From Diplocarpon mali (taxonomy: Eukaryota > Ascomycota > Leotiomycetes > Helotiales > Drepanopezizaceae), in the NCBI GenBank assembly GCA_024741835.1, contig JAENRP010000019.1:168691-232690 (forward strand): a DNA stretch of 64,000 nt. Direction: 5' to 3'. Below, piece after piece: positions 11,581-24,110 of this stretch (position 1 is the first letter of the stretch; each line of letters begins with the position of its first letter). The position numbers and the translations under genes were made by a program. The notes beneath the pieces were generated by a model that ran no database searches, had not been told where the DNA came from, and saw only the letters and a list, made by a program, of their open reading frames with translations.

Positions 11581-14500
11581 CTAACATTATTTTCATCTTG
11601 TACGAAGTAAGAATTAACTATAGTCCCTGCTTCTAACTGAACCTTATATATACTTTTGTAGGACCTGGAGGAATTATCTATTTCTCTGGGATTATACCCT
11701 TGCTTAGTGCAAAGCAAAGGCCAGGACTTGATCTGTTACAAAGACTAGGGTAGTTATAGAAACTCCTACACAGCAGAGAGTGGCAAGGGCTCGATGGCTG
11801 ATGTTATTAGTCATGCCCCCCTGAAGGCTACCCACAAGAGTTTCAGATTCGCCTTAACTCTCGTACGACTTAATATTCAGTCGAGGGTTGGGGGTGGGGG
11901 CTTTTTAAGGGATTATACGAGTAGTTTCAAGTTCAATCATGAAGTGATCAAATCGAAGTTTTGTGAAGTTAGGAAGTTTATTTTTTTGATACAGTTGTTG
12001 ATGCCCTGGATTAGCCTGCCTTTCCTCTAACAAAACCCTATACTTTACAGTGTTCAGCGCAGGCTTCAACAGCCGGAATCTGAGTCCTGGCCCTTCAGAT
12101 CGTTGAAGTTACTATGTAGGGGTCCAATACAGCAATCTCAATACCAAAGTCTTTACTTAACACAGTCCCCAGAGTAAGGGTTGTAGGGATACAGAGCTAA
12201 TTATTTTGTAGAATTGCATACCGCGGTTAGCAGGTATCTTTTATTCCCTGTAGTTTCAGTATCAGATGTTTTCTTTGCAGTTCAGCTACAATATTAGAGG
12301 GAAAATTAAGAAACTACGAATTGCTACATTAGGTAATGCTTTAGGAAGATTTTGATTTTTAACTTATTTATCTGTATTACGTAATATAGGTTCTATACCG
12401 GTAATCGATATTCACGTGAATATAGTTGAGTACTTGTTATTAAAAAGAATCTATTGTAATGTCTGTCTATCTCTATATAACTGAGATGGTACCTTTATAC
12501 CTATGAATGTCCTCCCTCCTATAGTCCCTCCTAGCCGCATATGGATATCCTTCCGAAGTCCTCCGGCTGAACAGCCGTCCGAAATACATACGAAACCCTT
12601 CATATCGCATATGGTACAGCTGTGTGGGATGACCCCAGGAACGAGGGCAGCTTGCTTCTTGCATAGGAATCTGCGTACCAACACGTAATGAGAAAATTAT
12701 CTAGTATTGGAGATAAGTGTCCAAGGGCTCCTTTGTCGATATGGGACAACACTTCAACGCTGTGCCTCTGTGACAGACGCTTATATTAGATTTACAACAT
12801 TATTTGGCTCTCAAAATTGAGTTTTCAAGCTGCTGAAACAAGCCCTAAGCAAAAGGATCAAAGGCGAGTATTGAAAAACTAGAAACAATAGAGTTCAACG
12901 CAGCAGATTAGTCAAAACTACCTAAACTAGCATATACTTTGTCATGGGCTGAACAAATTATAAATAAGGGTAGATTCAACCTTATAAGTATGGTTTAAAT
13001 CACCCTTGATCGTACAGTATGCTGCTTCATCGCAGGCCAAGCTAAAACCAATTAAGCATATGTGCAAAGCTGGATTTGGACTAGGTTTGCAAGGTTGAGT
13101 ATACTTTCATATGGTATTTGTTCGGCCATAACAAAGTCATATAGTAAGCATTATCTAGCCTGAAATGGAGTGGTTGAGGGATCCGAGGAATAGAAAGGAC
13201 TCTTCATAGTACATATTATGCTTTTTGAGCTTTCGCGCAAGCTTCAACTTCTCAGAAGCCGAGTTTACAGAGGTACAGCGATTGTCGGCGTAATAGTCAC
13301 ATCTTAGTCATGTGACTGGTCTTCAACCAGATGGCTTGGCATAGCTTGGCACTAGCTACTGTATTTACTTCTCGCTCTCGAGGAATAGCTTCGAGAGACA
13401 AGCTTTTACAACTACGGATATAATCAACGGATTCGAGAAGCTTCATCATTGTGCACAATCACCTAGTGTGATAACAACAGCAAACCATCACTGCAGTATA
13501 ACCAGTCAGTTGTAGGGGGATGAGAAGAGGGGGCATTCAACTTCAAAGGGTAGTAGTGCGCTCAAGTGTTTGTCTAGTGACCTGAAATGGACCTTGTTAA
13601 TAGATATAAGATACAGCCTCGGCGAAATTATAATGAAGCGAAGTTTTGAGTAGCTTGTAACTGCAAGCTAATTACTTTTACATTTAATGGTGCGTTTGAG
13701 GTTCTATAGCAGATTTGTAGGACTTTCACCGCAGATCTGCCGTCTCTGGCTAAAACTATGTCACTCATTTATCAGAAGTAGTACAGCTGTCCTGTTCCAT
13801 ACTGCTGACTAACTATGGCAGCTCACTGCGATTCCTATAATAATCTCCTTATACTATAGTATTTTAAATATATGTACCTTAAGATTCTAACAATATTTAA
13901 CCAAGAGATCTGGAAGTAGTATTTGAAGCTTAGCTATTTCATCTGTAGCACAACTAAGCCCCCAAACCATGCTTGTGAAATTTTGAAACTGAAATCTCGA
14001 AACTAGTATGCATCCAGCTAAGTTGGCGAAATGAAATTACATACCTTGCACTTGATATTACATGAAACCAAATCGGTATTCACGCCACAATTCACTTCTT
14101 CAGAACAGTTGTGAGATGAGTGTTTTTATATTACCAAACAAACCCTGACACTCAATCGCAATAAAGATGCACGAGAGTGTATATTAACTGCGCTAAATAA
14201 TTAGTCGCCCCGATTTCATATCAAAGCAGGAATGAGAGCGCTTATATATCTAATCATAACTCTAACAGGTACGTCCTCGTAAATCTACATGTGGAGTTGA
14301 GCACAAATCATCCGGAAGTCATAGCGTTAGATCATTTCTTAATATTACTCAAGTAAGTCAAGCGTCCTGGCCCTCTTCGTATACCTGTCGGCAGGGAACA
14401 TGACTCGACTGCGGTACCCTGCACTGCGCTCAAAATAGGTTGTGCAAAAGCTAGTATAAGTCAAGCCAGCTCCACAAAGAAGTCTCTGCCAAGCTAATAT

Positions 14501-14599
14501 TCAATACCCAACGGACGTTGATTTCAGATTGGCGCTACAATCCACCTTGCTCAACAAGCTTTAAGATCAGTAATTTGTCAGTCGATACACTGTACGCGC

Positions 14600-16311
14600 C
14601 CCCAATATTCTTGCCTAGGAGTGTAATCCCAGCATTACGATGCATTTATGTAGATGTCTGTTGACGCCACGTTCCCAACCTCTGTTCCCTGCTCGCTGTC
14701 AACCAGTTCAATCCACTCCGGGTGGAACCCTACCACTGATTGCAAAGCCAGTTCAAGAAGATAAAACCATAGCGTAGATCTGAGCTCTACCGTCGACACC
14801 ATTCTAGATCCAAGCTCTAGAAACTCACTTCTGAAAACTCGGCCAGCCGGCACGGATTTCGCAAAGCCATCCTGGTAATAGCAACACGTCACGACCCCTA
14901 ATGTTGGCCATTCGAATTTCTCGGTGTTGGGCTTGCAGATTCGGTGATCCGGAGGAAGCTAACCTCAGTCGAGCTCTGCCTCGAGTCGTTCACCTTCCCA
15001 GCCCCCAAACGGCACACAGAGCAGTATCCAGTTGCAAATGCTACGATCCCTTTTCTACATGGTCCAAGTTTCAAATGCTCAGGGACGGGAGATGCTAAAA
15101 ATATCGAGATTTAAGCTCTAGGTTAGTTCCGCTCCTGCGTGCGAAACTTGACTCCGAGTAATGCACAGCACACCTCGCTACGCACACTTCTCGCTTCTCT
15201 CCGAGCGTAAACATCGCCTCGCTACAGAGAAAGACTGTTTTGCCAAAACTGCACTGCCTGCAAAGACAAACGGTACGCAACAGCAGTCTCGAGTCGCCAA
15301 ACCAGCACCATGTCGAAGACCCACCTTTCCGTATCGCCTCCACTCACTCACCTCACCTACCTCACCTCCCTCCCCCCTCTCCCTCCAGCATCGTTCCTCC
15401 TTCACCACCCATAGCCTGCCACCCACCAGCCTCCCCTCACAGTCCCGCAAACCCTCCCTTTTCTCCTGGCAAGCCTTGCCCGCTCGCGGCACCGTCTACC
15501 CAACCCAGAAGCAAAAGCAAGCCAGAGGCAGACCAGACCAGACCAGACCAGAAGACGCGAGCCACGCCTGAAGCTCTCCTGAAATGGAAGGCAGAACCCA
15601 ATCGGACGACGGATGTCGAGCCAGACGATCGTTTGTTGGCGCGGAGGGGATGGGCACGCAGCACTTCGTGTGTGTCTGGTGCGGTAGACACATATCTGTA
15701 CAGATGGAACGCACCGTCAAGGAAAGAGATCCTCAAGTGCCCGCCATCCTTCCCCGTGCGGAAACCAGAAGAGCTCCCTTACGTGTTTACCCTCCTCCCT
15801 CCTCATTTCACCCATCACCCTACCACACCCCATCTTACCAACCTTGTCAACAAAACTTACCCTACCTACCCTCCTTTAGAATCTACAGCGCAAATCACAA
15901 ACAGCACGTCACAGAAACCTCAATGCCATTCAAAACATGATAGTTCTCACTGTGAATTGTCCTCTCCCCTAGGGCACTAGATTAAACAGAGAACGCCATC
16001 CCAGTTCGTTCCGCATCTCGATTACAGCCACCCGAGCGCTCGGGCTCGTCTAGAACGCCTGGCCCTAGCTACACAAAGGAAAAAGTAGAAGAAAGAAGGA
16101 AAAGAAACCTTGAGGAAGGGATTCGACCTCAGAGATCTAACGCCTATGAAATAGGCAGCAGAAGCGAGTACCCCTAAAATGCAGCCTGATATACAGTCGT
16201 AAAGTCGTGATTCCTGGTCTTCCATAACCGTCCCTTCATCGCGCCTCTGCAGAACTTCAAACATCACACTCACAACACACGCGCGACACAGCAAAGCCAA
16301 CTCCTTGGCAA
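14600..16311. other. Intergenic region downstream of the RhoGEF gene
   Basis: GC content rises again from about 14900. The stretch 15350-15600 is rich in CCTCC/CACC and has a short GACCA repeat (about 15532-15555). Proline-rich open frames here (for example 15240-15980) show no domain or splice structure and are probably noncoding. The 3' UTR of the minus-strand gene would lie just below 16312. Confidence 0.5.
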
Positions 16312-19300
16312 TCAAGAGCCACTTCGACAGAGCGAGTAGATCCAGTCACAATCCCCTGCCCGCGACGTCTGGAAACACCACTTCCGCACCCGCCCACTGA
16401 CGCCCCCCCTTGCGCCGATGAAGCCCTCCACACCGTCATCGCCTCTGATATCCTGCCACACATTCGCAATGACGCCTGTGTAGCCCAGTTTACTGAAACA
16501 CTCCGCGCCTAGCACGCAATCCAGTCGACAGACCGGGTAGTCGTTACCTCTCTTCTGGGTAACCGTGATGCGTTTCTGGGGGCCGTTGTCTAGAGAGGAG
16601 GCTTGGTGCATGCCAGGTGGAGGGGAAGTGACAGTGAGATACGCAACGCCGCGGTCATCCCATTTGTTGCTCGGAAGACCAACATATAGCCTGATTTTGA
16701 TATCTTCCCACCCGAGGTCCCGCATCGTGATGCCGGAACTCTTATTGCTTCTTGCGCTGGTAGCCAGACTGCGGCTGCTGGTGTAGGGCGATGTTGCCCC
16801 CGAGTAATCAGAGGATGAGATCGACATGCCGCCGCCCTGGCCGGCTTGCACAGAGGAGCGCGAGATGTTGAAGATGCCGCTGATACCAAAACGCTTCACG
16901 GCGCCGAGGCCAGAGGTCGAACTGCTTTGCTCGCTGCCCGTTGTGCTTTGGGGCGCTGCGTTGTCTTCGGCGCGACGGAAGCTCTGCCTGCGGAGGAGAG
17001 AGCCGCGGCGGGAACCGGCGGTTGCTTTATCGTAGGCGGTATTCTGACCGAAGGAGGCGAGGAGGCGCTGTTGTTCCATCATCTTGAACTTCAGGTTCTC
17101 CATGCGGGCTCTGTGAAGAGCTGTGTAGAGGGCATCGCAGTCCTGTTGATTGAGGGTCCGGTAGCGAAGTGTGAGTGTGACGCCCTTCATCCGAGAGCTC
17201 GCAGAGGGGGGGGCCGTGATCTCAATGTCAATGCGAGTGCTCTGCCGTAGGTTTACGTGCGGAGTGATATCCTGTCCCGCCAATGGATCCGAGGCTCGAC
17301 CTGGCCCCTTGTCCAGATCAGATTCTTCTTCTGGGATGGCAGGCGAGTGCATAGAGCCGAGATCAAAGCATTCGACGCGCCCGGGTCCGACGACGACTGT
17401 GCAGGGATCGCCGTCGACATCCTCCCACTTTCCTTTCTTGTTTGACCAGCACGAGACCATGGCAGTAATTTTCTTCGAAGCAGGGCTTGGTCGTGGAGCC
17501 GCTGGCCTGAGAAAAGGCGGAGCTTGCGAAGTCGAGTTGGAAGGAGCCAGGCTAGCATTTGGATGGTTATAGATCGATGCTGGTCGCGAGAATGTGTTGC
17601 CAGGATCGATTGGAGTAGTGGCCGCCGTGGTAGGCTGAGTTTGGTCTTCTTCAAAATGGTCCAGTTCATCAGCTGAGTCATCTGACGAATGAGTGTATGA
17701 GTCGGAACCGGACCCGGACTCGCCCTCGGAGAGCTCAGACGAAGACGAGGTGTCCGAAGTATCCGGCGTGATATCTGAAATATCTGAAGGCTGGTACTCG
17801 TGCTTTAGTGGCGATGAAGTACGACGATTCTTGGCTCTAGGAGTCGGCGACTCGAGAATTGGTGTGAGCTTAAGAGCTGGCGTCGAAGGAGTTCTGTGAG
17901 CAGGGGGCGGTGGAGGAGAATCCTCCTCTTCTCGGCGAGACATTCCCTCGCAGTAGCGTTCGTCCGCAGCGGGCTCTTGTCTCGATGCCTCCTTCGATTG
18001 TGAGCTTGTACTGCTAGGCGTGCTTGGTGCTCGGCGTTTCGGTACGATAATAGACTGATTTCTGGTAGGAGCCCTATCGTTGTCTTCCAGGCCATATCTG
18101 CAACTGCTTTCAATACGTTCAAGATTCTCCTCCCCAGGATAAGGATCCAAACCACCGGCCATAGCATAAGGCATATCAGAAACCTTAACATTATGATATC
18201 TGGGAGCTCTCTGCAGACGTGAGGTAGTCGATCTCGGATTCGGAAGCACAAGCGCGTTCTTGCCAGCCTTGTTCATCGCATCATTGAGATCCTTGATGTC
18301 CAGAACGTTGAATTCCCCGAGCTCACTGATCTGGTCCTCGGAGAAGCTCTGGTAAACAATGCACATCAAACCCGGCCTACCTCTAGCGACTTCTTCCTCC
18401 GCTTCACGTCTTGGCCGCTCACCAAGTGGTATGTCATTAGGCGCTTTGGACTTGAGGGCCCCGACAATACTCTTCGTGTCCCCACCAGCCTCCGACAGGA
18501 CTGTCTCGAGCTCTGGGTCGAGTTTTGACTTGTAGTGAATAATGGGCGGCGGAACAGGACTCGCACTGAGCTTCCGCAGCCATTCTGTAGCCACCTCGCT
18601 CTCCTTGGCATCCAGCATAAAACTCTCTCTCCATTCATATCCCCCCGCACCCCGCCCTCGCACCATCAAAACAAGCTGCGTATCCGTGTCTCCTCTCCTG
18701 GCCGACAGGTTGTCAAAGGCGACCGGAGGGAACAGCAGGAAGAGCTTGGTGCCGTCCGTCTGGCAGATCAAGACATCTCCCCGATCCAGGTAATTGCAAT
18801 CGTCGTAACGATAGGTGAGCTCCACTTCGCATTCCAGGTGTTGACCGTTGGAATGGATCATTTCAAAAGAGAAAGTGTCCTTCATATAGACTTTCCTGGC
18901 ACGATCAATCGTGACGCCTATGACGTGAGCCATAGTCCTAGTGTCACGAGCGCGAGAGGTATCTGTATTGTTGGCTCGTTGGTCCTCTTTTCGCGCAACC
19001 TCTTCTCGTATGCGCTGTCGGCGGAAAGAATCGAGGTTTTCATATGAGTCCCGGATCGTCTCAGCTTGCTTTGTGTCAAGAAGCTTTGCAAAACCCTGCA
19101 TATCGTCAGCATCGTCAACCCTCACGTGTGGAAGGTGAACTCGCCTTCGTAGCCTTTGCAAGCCCCTTGATGCGTGCCAGGGGCCTCTTCAGCATGTAGC
19201 CAACGTCAGCTCTCTCACCAGATTCACGGAGCAAGTCCCCGTGCTTGTTGATCTTCATCTTGTCGGGATCGGAGTTCTCAGCTAGGAAGCCGGTGCGCGA

Positions 19301-22120
19301 CGCAGGTGCAAGATTGACGATCACGTCCTCGAAGCCAGATCGCCAAGCACGCAAGTAATCCTCGTAAGGTTTGATAGCAGACTCTGCCCAGCGTAAGAAT
19401 TCTTGGGGTTCAGTGAGAGCTATGCGTTTATGTAGAGACTTGAGGCGCTCAAGCGCGACGCCCATGTCAACAATGGGTTTCGTGAGGAGCTTGTCGGCGG
19501 CGCTAGCGTCGGGGTCGAAGAGACCAGCCGCGATAGCGGAGTCTGACTTCGAGAGCACGCACGTAAGAAGCACTGGAATGACACCATCAACAAGCGTGTT
19601 TAGTTCTCGCGTATACTTCTTCTCGTCTTCAGCAAGTTCCTTTATGAGATCTTGGACCGTTGCGGTGTCAAGGTCCGTCTTGGTGGTTCGGATACTACGA
19701 GCAGACTTGATGCTCTGTCCACGGCCTGGAAGTTCTGCATCGGGCAAGGAGAGCACCGACACAAGGTCAGAGTGCTTGGTCAACCGTCTTTTCCCTCCAC
19801 CCTCGCTGCTCTTGTTACTACCCCTATTGCTCGTGGAAACTTTGCTGTGCCGGGAAATACTCGATGCGGTTGTGCGTGACAGTGTCGACGCCGTGGTTGC
19901 AGACAGAAGACTATCCTGAGTGATGGTTGTCTGCGTGAAGTCCGACGGCGCAGAAGTCTCTGTCAATGAAGACCCCGATACCGTGCTGAGAGTCTCAACA
20001 GAAGCTATTGTTGACAATCTATGCCCGCCAGTAGTTGGCGCCAGTCGCCTGGGAAAAGCAGGTAGAGCCCGTGATGGCTTTGGTTCCTCCAAGACTGGCT
20101 TCTCCTGGGCTTGAGGGCTGCGTTGTAGGGGTGGATCCTCGCAAACAGACTCCACTTGCCGACCTGGTCTGTACTCTTCACAGCGGTTCATATCCCGTTC
20201 TTTCAGACCTATCAAGTCAAATGGGCTGGGGCCTGCCTTTCCTACGGACGACTCGCCCTTGAAAGCGTCAAGCACAGCATCCTTCAACGAGATCTTGCGG
20301 GAAGATCTTGGGGAGGAAGCGTTACGAGTTGCAGGACTTCTCCTCAGACCAGGCGGAGACACAGGCGCAGAGCTTCCCATGCTAGGAAGTGTGTCCCTTT
20401 GCTTGAGCTGAACAGGAGAAAGCGCCTGTTGCGACTCTTCCTCCTCCACCGACTTGCGCTTCCGGGCTTTCCTTCTGGGCTGCTCGCAATGCATTGGAGC
20501 TTTCTCCACACTACTCTTCTCTATGCGTTCATCTTCCTTAGTACTATGTATTGGTGAAGCTGGGGCCTCGCTCTCAGCTTCGGCTGGAGGAGGCGAGCCC
20601 CCCACGTAGGGATCAACAGTTCCGTTCAACCAGGAGTCGATGCTGGGAGGTTGATTCACCCCTCCACGGGCTGGTTCAGCTGTATCTTGCATCATTTTCT
20701 TGCCTTCGGTATACACTCTCTTGAGGACCTTGGGCACAGCAGAGAAACTAGCGTTCCGCTTCGGCTCGGATCGTCTCAAGGTATTGGCCTCAGCACCAAT
20801 AGGGAGATCCAGGACGCTGAATGCCGAGTTTCCAAATGGAATCTCATCGAGAGATTCAATAGGGGTCCCTGATTTCCGGTTTCGGCGTCTTGGACCCTCT
20901 CGTGGGCTGGGCGTGGTGTGTGAGCAGTTGTCTTCTTGATCTGGGCGGGATGTTACCCGAGAGCTGACCCGAGGCTTGCCATCAACTCCCGGAGACACCA
21001 GGTGCTGGCTACTCTTCTTCCTGGGGCTAGGCGTCGGCGATTCGTCCTCTCCCTTTGGGCGTCTCTTGCTCCCATCTTTCCGTACTGGTTTAATCCTCAG
21101 TTCGGATTGCGGCGAACGCTCCCTCGATGGCCGTATCCTGATTCCGTCGTCATCTGAGCTGGCTTTGGGAGCAGTGACCCGTATCCCATCATCGTTCGGG
21201 CAGCTGACTTTCGACGCGGTAACCCTCATCCCAGTGCCCCTGGACTCCAGCTTTCCAACATTCCTTCTCGCCTCGCTGTTCACCCTCTTCTTCTCCGCAG
21301 AATCATCCTCTCGCTCCAGGACCTTTCGGCTCCTACTCCTCGGATTCTCCAGCACCGGCTTGGGCTCCGCCTGCGCCCTGGAGACCCAATCCTCAATCTT
21401 CTTCTCCACCGGCGGATTGGCCTCCGCCGTGGCTTGCAGGAAATTCTTTGGCAAGGGAGACCCTTTCCCCTTCGGACTCTTCTTCTTCTTCATCATCCAG
21501 TGATCGTCGCTGATCACCCTCTTTTTCGGTGCCGCGGACTTACTCAACTCGCTGCTCTCTCGCTGGGCCTCCCTCCCCCCTGCCTCCTCCTCCCCTGGTG
21601 TCCGCATAGCCGGCTTCGAATCCGGTTTCCGCGGTCTCCTCTGCACCACCACCGCCGCCACGGGCTCGACGTCCGAATCCGTCTCGTAGGTGACCACGAT
21701 CTCCTCGGGCTCCTCCCCGGCTCCGGCGCCTTTGCTCGCTTTCTGCCACTCCTTGACCCGCTCGTTGACCTTGCCCGGCGCGCGCACCTCTGTGCGCATC
21801 TCCCGCTTCACGGCATCCAGGCTCTTCCGCCGCTTCAGCCGGCTCGGACTGGGTCTGCCGAGGAGGAAGTCGCCGAGCAGAGTCGGTTCGACGGGTTTGC
21901 GCAGCCGGACGGGCGCTGATGCTGGGGTCTTGGGTGCGAGGGCTTTTGGGGTCGGCGTCGCGGTCGAAACTGATGGTTTGCGTGAGGAGGAGGGAAGCGC
22001 GCCATTGCGAGACGTGTGATGTGTCGTTGGGGGTTTCTTGCGAGAGGGGGTTTTCGGCTTGTCGTTCAGGTTATTGTGGAGGTTGTCGTCAGATTGTGAG
22101 CTAGTTGTTGGCTTTTCCAT
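16312..22120 (-). CDS. Large RhoGEF-like protein with Dbl-homology (DH) domain, 1919 aa
   Basis: Exons 19145-22120 and 16312-19095 are joined across a 49-nt intron (19096-19144), giving 1919 residues. Residues 1 to about 815 are a basic, Ser/Pro/Lys-rich low-complexity N-terminus. A DH-type helical region starts near 819 (T-V-Q-D-L-I-K-E-L-A-E-D-E-K-K-Y) and runs through the splice join (L-K-R-P-L-A-R-I-K-G-L-A-K). A PH-like segment follows (V-I-G-V-T-I-D-R-A-R-K-V-Y), then a long acidic and serine-rich linker. A second PH-like region and a C-terminal globular part come after it. DH proteins catalyse GDP/GTP exchange on Rho-family GTPases, here probably for polarity or cell-wall signalling at the cortex. 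The domain order resembles large fungal proteins often labelled DH-domain or SRm160/300-like. The target GTPase cannot be inferred. The start at 22120 is the first in-frame ATG. Confidence 0.8.
19096..19144 (-). other. GC-AG intron in the RhoGEF gene (49 nt)
   Basis: Donor AAG|GCGAGT, branch GCTGACG, acceptor ATGCAG|GG, phase 0. A canonical GTGAGG donor nearby would leave only a 30-nt intron and put the downstream exon out of frame. The GC donor is the only one I found that restores the DH-domain frame. Confidence 0.7.
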
Positions 22121-24110
22121 AACGTGGTTTGCTCCTGCCTCCTTTGTATCAGCTTAAGTTTGATGCCTTCCCCTAGCGACACGCGATGTTAAATCCTTAC
22201 AAAGCTCCAGCTTGCTTATCTAGCCTGAGCCCTCTATATCCAGCATCTCGACAGCGCAGAACCAAAAACCGTATGCAAGACACAAGAACGGAACATACCT
22301 TGACAGCGCATGTAGCATGAGCAGCCTTAAATGCAAGATTCTAGCTGCGGTTTCAATTCTCCGTCGGACCTCCGTCTGTTGTACCCCTCCGAAAGATCTC
22401 ACCCAACCCAATCCAGGCCAGTTCAAGCTCCCACTCCTCTCCTCGCCTTTCCTGCCTCCAAGAGCAGTCCGTCAATCGTCAAAGGGCAGATTCAGCCACA
22501 TCAAAAACAGCGCGCGAGAACAAGAAAGTAATGTCGCAATCGAAAGCACAGGCAAGCAAGGTCCAAGGTGAGGCTCCGAAATCTAGATCTCGGCCTGCGC
22601 GGGAACAATAAACGCCGGCGGCCTCTTCGCCAACAGGCTGGCAAGCGTTGGTGCGGCAACCATTCCCGCTGCTAGGAAAGCTAAAAGCTGAAGCTCAGAT
22701 ACCTTGTGATCAGTAATGCGAGAAGCCCTGCAAGTACGCATGCGTAAGAAACATGTTATTAGCGCCGAGTGCTAGTACAATCACGCAGGGCTTAGATATA
22801 CTTTGCTGCAGTATTTAACACGGTTCTCTCCACGCTTATGACAAAGGACATACAAGTAAACATCGTAAAGTAAAGTACAGTACACGTCCTCGGTACTCTT
22901 AGTACAGGAGGCGCATTGACTTGACCATGGCGCTATACTGTGATCCTCTTCTCGCCTCTCACCTTTACCCCATGTTGCTATATCTCGCCCGCCCAGCTTT
23001 TATTTACTTTTCTCTACCTTGAACTCACCGTACACGACCGGATCCAAGCCCCCCTCGCTTATCACATCTGAGAGGCTTTTGTCTGCTACGGTAAGTACCC
23101 AGCCATTCTCCCTAATTTTGCCCAAGAAATATCTCGATTCTCCGCTCTATCCAATGCTCATCCCTACTGTCCAACACACGATAGCATAAAATCCTCAAAT
23201 GACCCCACCATCCTCCTCACGCGCCCATCCTTTGCCTCCCCCCCTCTCTGCCCATTCTTCCCCTCCTCTTCTTCCGCTCAGGGCTCGCTCGAGCCCATCG
23301 GTACATGGTGGGCAGCCCTTCCACTCCCGCATCGTCCCACTTTGGAACGCCCTTGCTTCCCTCCCAGCCCAGGTCAGCTCGGATCAACGATGTCATATCA
23401 TATGGTATCACATCACATCACATCACATCACCTCGTCCACCCTTCCATCGCTCCACCCCATCGCTCCACCATTGATTCTCCCTCTTCCCCTCCTCTTCAT
23501 GTCAATTTTCAAGAACAGATACCCCGATCAGCGCATCTTCACCGAAGAGTCTCATTCCTAAGGATCTAGGCAAGTTGGAAATACTCGCCTACTCGCTCGA
23601 CAATTTCCACCTTCCTACCTCCCCAGTGGTTCTACTCCTGTGCTACGCGATTGAAAAAAAATAGATAGAAAAAAGAGTATAAAAAAAAGGCACGTGCAGA
23701 TCCAAGTCACGTCTGTCATTTCAGCTCATGACGGCAATCTTCACGACACCGTCGTGCGTCACTACAGCAGTGAGAATGTGATCTCGATTAAATGCATCGC
23801 ATTGCTCTTAGCTACCTGCTCTCGCTCTCGGCAAAAGTAATAGAGAAAAGTACAAGTGCAACCAGCGCTTACAAACATCTAATATATCGTCCATCTATCT
23901 AACGCACGAGTGCAAGTATCCGGCCATCCATTTGTTGGCTCTGACTCCATCGCATGCATGAATACCACTCGCTCCGCCCTATTCTATATGTACCACCGTG
24001 CCAGTCTCCGCCTCCATCATTCGCTGTTTGCTCCCAAAATCTACACTTGTGTATGCATCCGTCTCGTGCGTGGGTATACGCTGAATGCCTCGCCTCGAAA
24101 ACTTTGCGAC
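22121..24110. other. Intergenic region upstream of RhoGEF and downstream of EBP gene
   Basis: This must hold the RhoGEF promoter and 5' leader and the EBP 3' UTR. Pyrimidine-rich tracts occur at 23200-23300, and a short ATCAC tandem (CATCACATCACATCAC) at about 23405-23430. No supportable gene. Confidence 0.5.

Larger units (their letters stand above)
5700..14600. repeat. AT-rich, stop-laden repeat island (RIP-like transposon relics)
   Basis: About 9 kb of AT-rich DNA, rich in TA dinucleotides, with stops in all frames and almost no open frame above 80 codons. Diverged copies of the same modules recur within it (8483-9060 and 11311-11580). A TATA-containing motif at 10711 recurs at 61811. This is the signature expected of transposons mutated by RIP in ascomycetes, and the original element family cannot be read. 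It encloses one intact-looking small gene (7432-7682). Confidence 0.7.

Noticed and set aside
12451..12690. Minus-strand frame with four cysteines (S-C-T-I-C and F-V-C-I-S-D-G-C), considered as a second small secreted protein
   Set aside because: No upstream signal-peptide exon with a matching splice phase was found, and the tail is not cysteine-bounded.
15240..15980. 246-codon proline/serine-rich plus-strand frame
   Set aside because: Built on CCTCC/CACC low-complexity DNA with overlapping frames on both strands and no domain.
16110..16185. tRNA-like stretch on the minus strand (anticodon-arm-like hairpin and GGTCGAATCC)
   Set aside because: The hairpin TGCCT/AGGCG and a T-loop-like GTCGAAT are present, but the T stem does not pair and no acceptor stem can be formed.
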